A stretch of 23,130 bases of DNA from a virus: the IMG/VR virus record IMGVR_UViG_3300044984_003494, positions 1 through 23,130 of that record, one strand, 5' to 3'. How positions within the stretch are numbered: the first letter of the stretch is position 1; every line of letters begins with the position of its first letter. The notes under the pieces are model-generated. The model was not told the origin of the DNA. It ran no database searches and saw nothing but the letters and a program-made list of their open reading frames with translations. Below are positions 12,625 through 19,207 of the stretch, in pieces. The translations under genes were made by a program, and so were the position numbers.

Positions 12625-12965
12625 AAAAAACACTAATGGCACTATTAGCCACAACGATGTTAGCGAATGCTCTGGAGTATGGAAAAGCTTCTTTTTACTC
12701 TGTGAAAACAAACAGAGGATCAATTACTGCAAGCGGCGAAAGACTCAACGATACAAAGCTAACTGCTGCGCATAGAACTCTTCCTTTCGGCTCAATCGTT
12801 AAAGTGACTAATTTGTCCAATGGTCGATCTGTTATTGTAAGGATAAATGACAGAGGACCATTTATTTCGGGCAGAGTAATTGACGTTTCTCTTGCCGCAG
12901 CAACATCTCTCGACTTCAAACACAAAGGCATTACAAGAGTCAAAGTGGAAAATGTAAAAAAATAA
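12621..12965 (+). CDS. Exported RlpA-like double-psi beta-barrel protein
   Basis: This 114-residue protein has a signal peptide ([17 protein letters not shown], cleavage near residue 17) and a double-psi beta-barrel domain of the RlpA type. Marks are [30 protein letters not shown] and VRINDRGPF followed by [11 protein letters not shown]. RlpA proteins act on naked peptidoglycan glycans or bind them in the periplasm. The whole domain is present, but it has no SPOR domain, and the length is that of the isolated domain. It may help wall modification, DNA entry or lysis. It lies in the early or middle operon rather than beside the late endolysin, an unusual placement for a wall-active enzyme. Confidence 0.85.
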   Translation: MKKTLMALLATTMLANALEYGKASFYSVKTNRGSITASGERLNDTKLTAAHRTLPFGSIVKVTNLSNGRSVIVRINDRGPFISGRVIDVSLAAATSLDFKHKGITRVKVENVKK

Positions 12966-12966
12966 C

Positions 12967-12995
12967 TTGACAATCTTTAACTTATCTGTTTAAAT
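12967..12995 (+). promoter_or_regulatory. Early promoter of 13012 gene
   Basis: TTGACA (12967-12972), 17-base spacer, TTAAAT (12990-12995). Transcription should start about 10 bases before the ATG at 13012. No Shine-Dalgarno motif is present; CCCCCCGCAC lies between the -10 and the ATG. Confidence 0.62.
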
Positions 12996-13011
12996 CCCCC
13001 CGCACAATATT

Positions 13012-13410
13012 ATGGAAACTAATGAACTACAAACTAAGCTAGTCTTATGGCTAGAAAACGCTGCACAAGCAATTGGCGACTTTGCTGTAAAAGAAATCCC
13101 GCCTGTTATTCACGAATATCTTCAATGGAAATTCTTTGAAGCGTGTTATTGGGCAATTTTCCCAATTATTTGTTTTATTATCGGCGCATTGATATTTCGC
13201 TATGGCATGAAGATGATAAAAGATCCAAAATGCGATTATGATGGATTGGAAGTTGTGCCATCAGTAATCGGTGCGGTAGTGATCTTTGTTGCTACTATCG
13301 GAATACTGTCAAGCTCAGTCTCTCGTATTAAAACAGCAATTCAAATCAAGGTAGCCCCGAAAGTCTATCTTATCGAACAAGCCTCAGACATCATTAAAGG
13401 AAAAAAATAA
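13012..13410 (+). CDS. Two-segment phage membrane protein
   Basis: This 132-residue protein has hydrophobic stretches at about 46-64 (YWAIFPIICFIIGALIF) and 82-103 (VVPSVIGAVVIFVATIGIL). The N-terminal 40 residues are amphipathic, and the tail is basic (KVAPKVYLIEQASDIIKG). The 'APKxYLIExA' tail is a pattern I recall from small phage membrane proteins of unknown function. A loop of about 18 residues (MKMIKDPKCDYDGLEV) probably lies between the segments. It begins the third plus-strand unit from its own promoter and is followed after five bases by a small membrane ORF. It may affect the host membrane or exclude other phages, but that is guesswork. Confidence 0.75.
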   Translation: METNELQTKLVLWLENAAQAIGDFAVKEIPPVIHEYLQWKFFEACYWAIFPIICFIIGALIFRYGMKMIKDPKCDYDGLEVVPSVIGAVVIFVATIGILSSSVSRIKTAIQIKVAPKVYLIEQASDIIKGKK

Positions 13411-13415
13411 ATAAT

Positions 13416-13511
13416 ATGGACATACTACTTTCAACAACTAATGGATGGGACGCACTTATTACGTGTGTTATGTTTGGAGTTATCGCTATTTTATTTCTTT
13501 CAACACCATGA
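13416..13511 (+). CDS. 31-residue single-span membrane peptide
   Basis: A short ORF, missed by length filters, starts at ATG 13416 in an AATATG context and ends TGA at 13509-13511, overlapping the next start as ATGA (13508-13511). The product is 31 residues: a polar start with NGWDALIT and then one hydrophobic span (CVMFGVIAILFLSTP). It sits between a membrane protein gene and the next operon gene, which makes a real coding role likely. It is probably a small inner-membrane peptide of unknown function. Confidence 0.6.
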   Translation: MDILLSTTNGWDALITCVMFGVIAILFLSTP

Positions 13512-13717
13512 AAAACTGGATAATCAATAAATGGGACTGGTGGATTTACTTGAGATCGCTCTCAGTTTTACGCCGAATGTCTAAAAGTAATATTGGATTG
13601 ACTTATTTGTTTGAACTATATCTGCGCGAATATAATCAAAAAATACATTCTCTCCCCGACTTAAAATCAGCAACAGAATATTTCTACAACTCTCTACCGC
13701 AAAACAATGAAGATTAA
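13508..13717 (+). CDS. Small basic aromatic protein
   Basis: This 69-residue protein has a tryptophan- and lysine-rich N-terminus (MKNWIINKWDWWIYLRSL) followed by helical segments. The frame is open further upstream to 13445, but the ATG at 13508 overlaps the preceding small ORF as ATGA, and the upstream residues look like non-coding sequence. It overlaps the next gene by 11 bases. No family is recognised. The aromatic, basic N-terminus suggests membrane-surface association (inference). Confidence 0.65.
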   Translation: MKNWIINKWDWWIYLRSLSVLRRMSKSNIGLTYLFELYLREYNQKIHSLPDLKSATEYFYNSLPQNNED

Positions 13718-13907
13718 CGAAGAATACAATGTTACAACTGGTGACGTTTTGACATCTATCAAATCCATTGACGATAAATTGTCTATGGCAAAAGAAGGAT
13801 GGGATGACGCTCCTGTAGATAAAAAATCAAAGTGGATGGCAACAATCAATCAACTACTAGATGATAGGCTTTCACTCATGAACATGCGAGACAAATATTG
13901 TAGTTGA
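13707..13907 (+). CDS. Hypothetical helical protein
   Basis: This 66-residue protein is helical and charged (LTSIKSIDDKLSMAKEGW; QLLDDRLSLMNMRDKY) and has one C-terminal cysteine. Its start lies inside the end of the previous gene (11-base overlap), the same arrangement as at 11190. It has no signal peptide or membrane segment and no recognised motif. Confidence 0.65.
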   Translation: MKINEEYNVTTGDVLTSIKSIDDKLSMAKEGWDDAPVDKKSKWMATINQLLDDRLSLMNMRDKYCS

Positions 13908-13929
13908 AACCAACCAAAAAAACACGCTT

Positions 13930-14214
13930 ATGACAGAAGAACTATTTATCAAAATGGACGGATATGAAAAATGCATTGTGGGGGTTGTCGAGCAATTCGG
14001 CAGACCCCCTATTCTTTGCTATGATAAAAGAAAAATTCTAGCAAAGCTAATAGACGATGGAATGTCGTATGATGAAGCTGAAGAGTTTTTTGAATACAAT
14101 CAAATTGGCGCTTACATTGGCGATTCTACGCCATGTTTCGTGACTCTGATGACAAAAAGCGATAAAGACTTATTTCAAGCTTTGGGTATAGTGACTTATG
14201 AGGGCGAAAATTAA
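13930..14214 (+). CDS. Conserved phage protein, GMSYDEAEEFFEYN family
   Basis: This 94-residue protein matches a very widespread phage family that I recall with the order F-G-x-P-P-x-L-x-YD-x-x-K-I near residues 23-36, then DDGMSYDEAEEFFEYN at about 44-60 and IGAYIGDSTPCF. The function of the family is unknown, though it is common in siphoviruses and in marine and freshwater phages. It starts 22 bases after the preceding stop and overlaps the next gene by 17 bases. An imperfect GC-rich hairpin within the gene (13980-14009) coincides with Gly-Val and Pro-Pro codons and needs no separate explanation. Confidence 0.85.
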   Translation: MTEELFIKMDGYEKCIVGVVEQFGRPPILCYDKRKILAKLIDDGMSYDEAEEFFEYNQIGAYIGDSTPCFVTLMTKSDKDLFQALGIVTYEGEN

Positions 14215-14800
14215 TCTCAAAAACTTTGAAAAGTTCAAAGAGTATGTGCATGAATATTGCCAAAAGCACGAAAAAACAATTACGTTAGTTCCACGCAAAA
14301 CCGTATCACAAGAAGCATTTAAAGATTTTAAGTGCGGCGGTTTTTGCGATGGAGATGAAATGGTCGTAGCGACCAAGAATCCTAATTTTCATACTATATT
14401 TATTCACGAATTTGCGCATCTGACACAAGCCGTTGAGCGCATTCCAGCGTGGTATGAGTCTGGAGACATTTGGAGCGCTTTAGACAAGGGCAAGGTGTCG
14501 TTGCGGCAATGGGACGAGTTCGTCAAAGTAATTGCCGTAGAGAGGGATTGTGAGCGCAGAGCGCTGAATTTAATCAAGAAATTTAATATCACCTGCCCCG
14601 AAATCTATGCTCGTAATGCGAACGCTTATTTGTATTATTATCAGTATGTGTTTCTGACTAAGCGGTGGTCACGCCGTAAAAGCTTGTATGAATGTGAGAA
14701 ACTACACGATCTAGTGCCAGATAAACTGCTTCCCGCTAGTCATTTCAAGAATATCAATATGGAAGTAATGACTTGTTTTTTTGATTACTATAAAAGATAA
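14198..14800 (+). CDS. HExxH putative metallopeptidase
   Basis: This 200-residue protein has a zinc-peptidase signature, HEFAH (70-74) in the context IFIHEFAHLTQ, followed after about 40 residues by ERDCE (115-119), which could supply the third ligand. This order, with a conserved tryptophan between and an NAYLYYYQY-type helix later, is shared by phage proteins I recall as uncharacterised metalloproteases. The catalytic residues visible are intact. No signal peptide is present, so it should be cytoplasmic or packaged in the virion. The natural substrate is unknown; phage prohead maturation is possible but speculative. The start ATG at 14198 overlaps the previous gene by 17 bases. Confidence 0.78.
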   Translation: MRAKINLKNFEKFKEYVHEYCQKHEKTITLVPRKTVSQEAFKDFKCGGFCDGDEMVVATKNPNFHTIFIHEFAHLTQAVERIPAWYESGDIWSALDKGKVSLRQWDEFVKVIAVERDCERRALNLIKKFNITCPEIYARNANAYLYYYQYVFLTKRWSRRKSLYECEKLHDLVPDKLLPASHFKNINMEVMTCFFDYYKR

Positions 14801-14803
14801 AAA

Positions 14804-14813
14804 AGTGTAATTA
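14804..14813 (+). promoter_or_regulatory. Late promoter motif of the tail fibre-like gene
   Basis: AGTGTAATTA with GTG 15 bases before the ATG at 14820. It matches the late motif less well at the sixth to eighth base (ATT for AAA/T). Predicted transcription starts about one base before the ATG. Confidence 0.55.
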
Positions 14814-14819
14814 AAAGAA

Positions 14820-16277
14820 ATGAGTCCCCGCAAATTACAAAATGAAATAAAACAAGACTTTAGAGCTGATAATTCGGTTTGGTCAAGTTATAAAAATTCT
14901 ATTGCTAGTGAATTTGCGCAGATAAATTATCAGGATTTAAGTGATCACTTGTTGAGAGAATTCAACAGAAAAATTGTTAATTTGGGATTAAGCGGAGATT
15001 TGATGTTCGCCCCATTTGACGCTGGTTTTAGATTTACTGGATCGTCTATCGACACCACTATTCCATCTGCTCTTCTTGATTTTTACTTCGCAGAAGATCG
15101 AACGCTTGTTCCAAGAATTGGTGCGACTCCATCGTTCGCTAGAGCTTCTATTGGAAATTATTATGGACCAAATAGAGTGATTGTTAACGACTCAAACCGT
15201 TTAATGAGCCAAGGAGGTTCGGTTTTAAATGGAAGGATAATTTGGGAAAGTGTCGTTGGTGGTCCTGGGGAGTTTGATTATCAAGCGACATACAATGGCA
15301 CTAGATGGGCAATGAGAATCAGATATTGGACAAGTGGCGAAGACTACGAGCAATCTGATTACCTCGCTGCTCTTGGCAGTGAATGGCGACCTGAAGATGC
15401 TGATTGGAGCGCTACAGGTATTACTGTTGTTGCTGGCAATACCTTTGGTATTGTAAAAGCGGCTACCAATGAACCTCGTTTTGAATACGATCCTGTAACA
15501 TTAGAGTGTTTGGGATGGTTAGCAGAAGATTCATCGACAAATTATGTCTTTCCTTCTGCTACTCTGACCAGTCAGATTAGAACAGTTCCTCCTATAGCAC
15601 ATACTTTATCATTTTATGGCACGGGAACGGTAACGCTTGGAGGAACTCACTCTGCGACGATTGTTGGCACAGGCTCAACTACCCGCACGACTTATACATT
15701 CACTCCAAATTTTGGCAGTTTATCATTAGATGTGACAGGCAGCGTTACATCTGCACAGCTTGAAAGAAAATCGGCAGCTTCATCTTACATAGAAGCTGTA
15801 TCTGGTTCTGCAACAAGAAGCGCAGATGTTTTACAATATACAAATATTTCCAGTTTTTACAATGAAACTGCTGGAGTGCTTTTTTGTCAATTGATTGTGA
15901 AAGGAGTTTCTTCCGATTTCTCCTCTGCTTGGTTTGGTGGTTCCCAAAATGGAATACGAATGCAGAATAGTAATTCTTTAGCTGGAGTCATTACCAATGA
16001 TGAACAAACACAGTTTAGTAATACCATAGGGAGTGTTGCGTATGGAGCGTCAAGAAAAGCAGCTATGGCATTTCAAAATAATGGCAGCGCTGTTATTTGT
16101 TTAAATGGAACTCTTGGAACTCAAGATAATGAAGTGCTATTACCAAGATCAGAAAATAACGGCATAGAACCGACAAATTTAGTGCTATTTACTAATCAAA
16201 ATTCAATTATAAAGTCTTTCCGCTATTATTCTGTTCGCCTCTCTAACTCACAATTACAAACATTAACAAGTCCATGA
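14820..16277 (+). CDS. Tail fibre- or appendage-like protein with lectin-like C-terminus
   Basis: This 485-residue protein resembles a class of phage tail appendage proteins that contain FARAS (106-110) and later NEPRFEYDPVT (217-227), a signature seen as 'FTRAS...INEPRFDYDPVT...IEEARTNL' in fibre and collar-type proteins; here the last element is WLAEDSSTNYV. The C-terminal half is beta-rich and serine/glycine/threonine-rich. From about 345 it looks like a concanavalin-like jelly-roll (GVLFCQLIVKGVSS; ending VRLSNSQLQTLTS). A segment of about 80 residues (125-205) containing FDYQATYNGTRWAMR and two tryptophan-rich strands interrupts the two halves of the signature. It probably binds the cell surface. 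The late promoter motif precedes it, and it overlaps the next gene by ATGA. Confidence 0.75.
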   Translation: MSPRKLQNEIKQDFRADNSVWSSYKNSIASEFAQINYQDLSDHLLREFNRKIVNLGLSGDLMFAPFDAGFRFTGSSIDTTIPSALLDFYFAEDRTLVPRIGATPSFARASIGNYYGPNRVIVNDSNRLMSQGGSVLNGRIIWESVVGGPGEFDYQATYNGTRWAMRIRYWTSGEDYEQSDYLAALGSEWRPEDADWSATGITVVAGNTFGIVKAATNEPRFEYDPVTLECLGWLAEDSSTNYVFPSATLTSQIRTVPPIAHTLSFYGTGTVTLGGTHSATIVGTGSTTRTTYTFTPNFGSLSLDVTGSVTSAQLERKSAASSYIEAVSGSATRSADVLQYTNISSFYNETAGVLFCQLIVKGVSSDFSSAWFGGSQNGIRMQNSNSLAGVITNDEQTQFSNTIGSVAYGASRKAAMAFQNNGSAVICLNGTLGTQDNEVLLPRSENNGIEPTNLVLFTNQNSIIKSFRYYSVRLSNSQLQTLTSP

Positions 16278-16606
16278 TTGACTATATTTTAAAATTCCCA
16301 AATAAAGAAACAGCTCAACAATTTGGTTTAGCCAATGGTTTTGCTACCCAAAACGAAGATGGTGAAATCGTCACCAATCTTGCAAATCTCGAATACGCTT
16401 TGCATATACATGGCGAATATTATCCAGAACCGCAAATCGAAAGCGAAGAAATTCCAGTTGGCGATGGTCATTGGTGGGTTCTTTTCCGCGATATTTCAGA
16501 AATGCCAATTCCAGATGGCGGAGAGCAATACATCTATTGGTCAAGTGCATCTGGATCTCCGCGCCCCACTGGAGAAGGTGTGCCAAATACTTGGTGGGCA
16601 GAATAA
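16274..16606 (+). CDS. Hypothetical tail-associated protein
   Basis: This 110-residue acidic protein is rich in tryptophan, proline and glycine in its second half (GDGHWWVLFRDI; PRPTGEGVPNTWWAE at the end). It is coupled to the fibre-like gene by an ATGA overlap (16274-16277), so the two products are probably made in similar amounts. This suggests a tail structural or assembly role such as a fibre chaperone. The sequence does not match the known lambda Tfa-type chaperones as far as I can see. It faces the holin gene across a 15-base gap. Confidence 0.65.
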   Translation: MIDYILKFPNKETAQQFGLANGFATQNEDGEIVTNLANLEYALHIHGEYYPEPQIESEEIPVGDGHWWVLFRDISEMPIPDGGEQYIYWSSASGSPRPTGEGVPNTWWAE

Positions 16607-16607
16607 T

Positions 16608-16623
16608 AAAAGATTAATCTTTT
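16608..16623. terminator. Possible bidirectional terminator (AT palindrome)
   Basis: AAAAGATTAATCTTTT is a perfect 16-base palindrome placed exactly between two convergent genes, overlapping the holin's stop codon. It can form a 6-bp stem with a TTAA loop, flanked by T-rich sequence on the plus side (TACTTTTT). The stem is weak, so termination efficiency is uncertain. Confidence 0.4.
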
Positions 16624-16939
16624 ACTTTTTGATGTATTTTTCGGGATCTTCTTGGAATCGTTTGCCAAGTTTTATGATTCCATTGATTATTTCTGGACTA
16701 ATGACACCAATAATGCCATAGCAAATGGCTTTATAGAGCGACGAAATATCTGTCTGCTCCAAAATAAACCACGCAATAGAAGAAGAGATTGCCGCTGCGG
16801 TGATCTTTTTTGCGTATTCGAGAATACCAACTTTTTTCTGAGCCGACAATAAGCGAGCTAACATTGCTGCTGCACCGATCAGAGGAATGACCCAACCTCC
16901 GTCTAAAAACTCCTTGATTATTGATTTTTCTGGCTCCAT
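16622..16939 (-). CDS. Holin
   Basis: This 105-residue membrane protein has three hydrophobic stretches at about 16-33 (VIPLIGAAAMLARLL), 46-60 (ITAAAISSSIAWFIL) and 68-86 (ICYGIIGVISPEIINGI). The N-terminus is acidic and the C-terminus strongly charged (KRFQEDPEKYIKK). This architecture and the SPEIINGIIKL motif resemble LydA-type holins of phage P1 and similar holins. Holins form the membrane lesion that releases the endolysin at a set time. The gene directly follows the endolysin gene on the same strand and has its own copy of the late promoter motif. No second start giving an antiholin is evident. Confidence 0.82.
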   Translation of the reverse strand: MEPEKSIIKEFLDGGWVIPLIGAAAMLARLLSAQKKVGILEYAKKITAAAISSSIAWFILEQTDISSLYKAICYGIIGVISPEIINGIIKLGKRFQEDPEKYIKK

Positions 16940-16946
16940 TTGCAGG

Positions 16947-16956
16947 TATTTACACT
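16947..16956 (-). promoter_or_regulatory. Late promoter motif of the holin gene
   Basis: AGTGTAAATA on the minus strand, with its GTG 16 bases before the holin ATG (16939). If TGTAAATA works like the T4 late TATAAATA box, the transcript starts about two bases before the ATG. Confidence 0.6.
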
Positions 16957-16964
16957 AGATTTTT

Positions 16965-17567
16965 TTATTTAAAATGCTTTTTTAATGCTTCGTAAAATTT
17001 AGCAAATTCTTTTGGATTAAGGTCTTTTTTACGGTTTGGAGCAATCGTTCTGTGGTCAGTAACCATGTCAAGAGTGATGTTCCATTTCTTCATGAGTGGC
17101 ACGATATATTCAATCGCAGACTCGATTGCGGCAGGTTGTAGCGGCTCTGTGTAGGAACTACGCTCAAATGCCACACCAATAGAACAGTTATTGAGGCTAG
17201 TCATACCCTTAAACGAGCTTACACCAGCATGATACGCTCTATTGTCATCGCGATTCGTGATCGTGCGTCTGCCGTCACGCGCAATGATGCAATGATAACT
17301 AGCGTAAAGTCTTTCGCCAGTTGATGGATTGTTGATTTTACTAGTCCAATCAATTGAGCCGTTGTAATTACCTTCTGTATCGTGCATAACAATAGCCTTG
17401 GGAGCGATTTTACGGGCGCGTGGTCCGTTTGTTTGAGGCGACAAAGCAACTGTTTCAGGATATTTATTAGTCATTATATTTGGTGTCTTAGGGGTAGAAA
17501 GCGGCAAACTTGGGGTCGAAGATTTCGCCCCAAGTAAACTTGTAAGTTTTGAGAAAATGTTTTTCAC
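16965..17567 (-). CDS. Endolysin, N-acetylmuramoyl-L-alanine amidase
   Basis: This 200-residue amidase_2-type enzyme cleaves the bond between muramic acid and L-alanine. It has MHDTEG (61-66, zinc ligand H62), YHCIIARDG (91-99), YHAG (112-115, H113) and DHRTIAPNRKKDLNP (171-185). The last supplies H172 and D182, ten residues apart as in AmpD. The N-terminal 40 residues are a serine/proline linker after a basic amphipathic segment (MKNIFSKLTSLLG). The start codon is GTG, chosen because the late promoter motif lies 16 bases upstream; a later ATG (residue 32) is less well supported. It has no signal-anchor sequence, so it depends on the holin. Confidence 0.92.
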   Translation of the reverse strand: MKNIFSKLTSLLGAKSSTPSLPLSTPKTPNIMTNKYPETVALSPQTNGPRARKIAPKAIVMHDTEGNYNGSIDWTSKINNPSTGERLYASYHCIIARDGRRTITNRDDNRAYHAGVSSFKGMTSLNNCSIGVAFERSSYTEPLQPAAIESAIEYIVPLMKKWNITLDMVTDHRTIAPNRKKDLNPKEFAKFYEALKKHFK

Positions 17568-17574
17568 TTTCTTG

Positions 17575-17584
17575 TATTTACACC
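17575..17584 (-). promoter_or_regulatory. Late promoter motif of the endolysin gene
   Basis: GGTGTAAATA on the minus strand, with its GTG 16 bases before the GTG start codon at 17567. It is the copy with G instead of A at the first base. It supports the GTG as the real start. Confidence 0.6.
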
Positions 17585-17591
17585 GTATTTT

Positions 17592-17858
17592 TTAAGTATT
17601 CTTCATTTCTTCAATAAATTGACAGATCATTTTGTCTCGCTCGGTTGCTTTTCGAAGTCTGAATTCAGTCTCAAAGGAATGAGAAGAGTAAACAGTCGTT
17701 TTATGAAACACCCAATCTTCGTGATTATCGCCATCTGCACGTATCGAATAGGACGTTTTCCAATCAAAAACAGCACAAATATACTTTATCGCGACTTCTT
17801 TTGCCTCAGTTGGAGACAGATCGACGCTAATGATTTGAGACACTTTTGCCGAAATCAT
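17592..17858 (-). CDS. Hypothetical protein
   Basis: This 88-residue protein has a helical N-terminal region (LSPTEAKEVAIKYICAVF) and a beta-rich centre (WVFHKTTVYSSHSFETEF) with a charged C-terminus. It has two cysteines. Its start overlaps the upstream gene by ATGA, and the endolysin's late promoter motif lies in the gap just downstream of its stop. The domain is not recognised. Confidence 0.72.
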   Translation of the reverse strand: MISAKVSQIISVDLSPTEAKEVAIKYICAVFDWKTSYSIRADGDNHEDWVFHKTTVYSSHSFETEFRLRKATERDKMICQFIEEMKNT

Positions 17859-18139
17859 GATAATACAACCTCCAATGGCGCAAACTGTTCGATTTCTCGG
17901 CAGAAACCTTGAACTTGCAGGGTGTCGAAGTTTTTCGCCGCCATTTTAAGTATCAAGATTTTTTGCATAAATTTGCAATAGTCGTCGTTTTGATAAAACA
18001 ATTCACCAGTTTTTGAATCACTAATGTAATTGTCTCCGATTTTGTATCGCAAAGGATCAATGACTAGCTCCAGTGGGTGATAGCTGCAAAACCCCAAGAC
18101 ATAATTAACAATATCGTGGTATTTGATGTTGATTTTCAT
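17855..18139 (-). CDS. Hypothetical protein
   Basis: This 94-residue protein has mixed helix and strand, three cysteines and a leucine-rich C-terminus (QGFCREIEQFAPLEVVL). It begins one base after the stop of thyX in a TAATATG context and overlaps the next gene by ATGA. Its N-terminus (MKINIKYHDIVNYVLGF) is a plausible strand-helix pair. No function is recognised; it may be a small product co-expressed with ThyX. Confidence 0.72.
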   Translation of the reverse strand: MKINIKYHDIVNYVLGFCSYHPLELVIDPLRYKIGDNYISDSKTGELFYQNDDYCKFMQKILILKMAAKNFDTLQVQGFCREIEQFAPLEVVLS

Positions 18140-18140
18140 A

Positions 18141-18797
18141 TTAGTAGCCCCAGGCTTTTAGTGTGTGTTCAAAAGGATTTCCATCTATTTGTTTAACAAG
18201 CTGTAGCATTTCGTCAGCAATTTCGCGAATTTCTTTTTGAGCATGTTCGCTGCGACGAAGCTTAATGAAATTGGCGAAAGAACGCATGTTAAACATAACG
18301 TCTCCTTCAATTTGACTGTTGTAAGTCTTAAAGAAGCGAGCGGATTCTTTTGCGCGTTTGCGTCCAAGAACAGGCTCAAGGTCTTTTAAACAAGCATGAT
18401 AGAGTTCGTTTCCTGCTTTTGTATATGATTCCAACATTTCTGCCCAGTCTTTGCCACCAGCTTTTATACAATTTTCATTAGGATAGATACCTTTCCAATC
18501 TTCTGGAATATAAAACTTATCTTCTTTTAGTTCTTTATATCGAGCAGACTCAGCATTGATGGATGCAATACGATGTTTAAGCAAATGAATGTGACTAGCG
18601 ATTTCCGTATCAACTAGGAAGTGAACCACTCCCTTTTCAAACGGTGTCTCATGACCATTACTCCATAGCATGTCGATTAGTTTTGGGATTCGAGACTTCT
18701 TATCCTCCGTCAAATCGCGACTTGTGGAAGTCCATGCGCTACAAGCGATAATTTCGTCGCTTCCATAATGCCCTAGCAGGGTTACTTTATTATTCAT
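18141..18797 (-). CDS. thyX: Flavin-dependent thymidylate synthase ThyX
   Basis: This 218-residue enzyme is of ThyX length and carries the family motif at residues 74-84: KHRIASINAES, where most members have RHRxxSxNExS, with H75, R76 and S84 in place. It also has ETPFEKGVVHFLV (50-62) upstream, and ARYKEL follows. ThyX makes dTMP from dUMP using FAD, NADPH and methylene-tetrahydrofolate, supplying thymidine for phage DNA synthesis. The first arginine of the motif is lysine here, a small deviation. It is followed closely by the small gene at 17855 and shares a TAATG junction with the kinase-like gene upstream, so it is probably co-expressed with the RNA repair-like pair. Confidence 0.93.
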   Translation of the reverse strand: MNNKVTLLGHYGSDEIIACSAWTSTSRDLTEDKKSRIPKLIDMLWSNGHETPFEKGVVHFLVDTEIASHIHLLKHRIASINAESARYKELKEDKFYIPEDWKGIYPNENCIKAGGKDWAEMLESYTKAGNELYHACLKDLEPVLGRKRAKESARFFKTYNSQIEGDVMFNMRSFANFIKLRRSEHAQKEIREIADEMLQLVKQIDGNPFEHTLKAWGY

Positions 18798-19207
18798 TAA
18801 ATAAGTTTTAGAGAGTTGATGATGTTGTTTAATTGACGCGATTTTGCATCAATGGGAACATTGTGAATGTCAGTATTTCCATGGCGATTTTCAATCACAA
18901 AATAGAATACATCTGCCCCGATTTCTTTTGCCTTTTCATCGTAAAAGGCGAATTCTTGCTCTCGACTATTAGTATTTGCTACCACAACGGTATCAACTTG
19001 ATCGTCTTGCAATGCCGCAACAAAAGCTTTACGACAATATTCGTGAGCCTCTGGAGTGCGTGATGCTTCAAATTGATACTTGCCTTCATCAGAAGTAAAG
19101 AAATCATCGGCGCAGCAGATTTTCACATTGCCGCCAAACAGTGTCGCAGCAGCGGATTTGCCAGATCCACTTACTCCGCGCAGGATAATTACATTTTTAT
19201 TTTTCAC
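18797..19207 (-). CDS. Polynucleotide kinase-like P-loop protein
   Basis: This 136-residue kinase is of the AAA_33/zeta-toxin-like P-loop group. The Walker A motif GVSGSGKS spans residues 11-18, followed by CCADDFFTSDEGKYQFE (aspartates near 34-35). The C-terminal part has NRHGNTDIHNVP, a pattern typical of the T4 polynucleotide kinase and N4BP2 kinase group, then a conserved arginine (KSRQL). Such enzymes phosphorylate 5'-hydroxyl ends of DNA or RNA using ATP. It lacks any phosphatase domain, but the phosphoesterase immediately upstream overlaps it by ATGA (19204-19207). Together these could act as end-healing enzymes before the RNA ligase at 9742-10824. Nucleotide or other small-molecule kinase activity is an alternative. 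Confidence 0.83.
   Translation of the reverse strand: MKNKNVIILRGVSGSGKSAAATLFGGNVKICCADDFFTSDEGKYQFEASRTPEAHEYCRKAFVAALQDDQVDTVVVANTNSREQEFAFYDEKAKEIGADVFYFVIENRHGNTDIHNVPIDAKSRQLNNIINSLKLI

Noticed and set aside
13980-14009. GGGGGT ... ACCCCC hairpin inside the 13930 gene
   Set aside because: It coincides with conserved Gly-Val and Pro-Pro codons, has an 18-base loop with mismatches, and no T-run follows.
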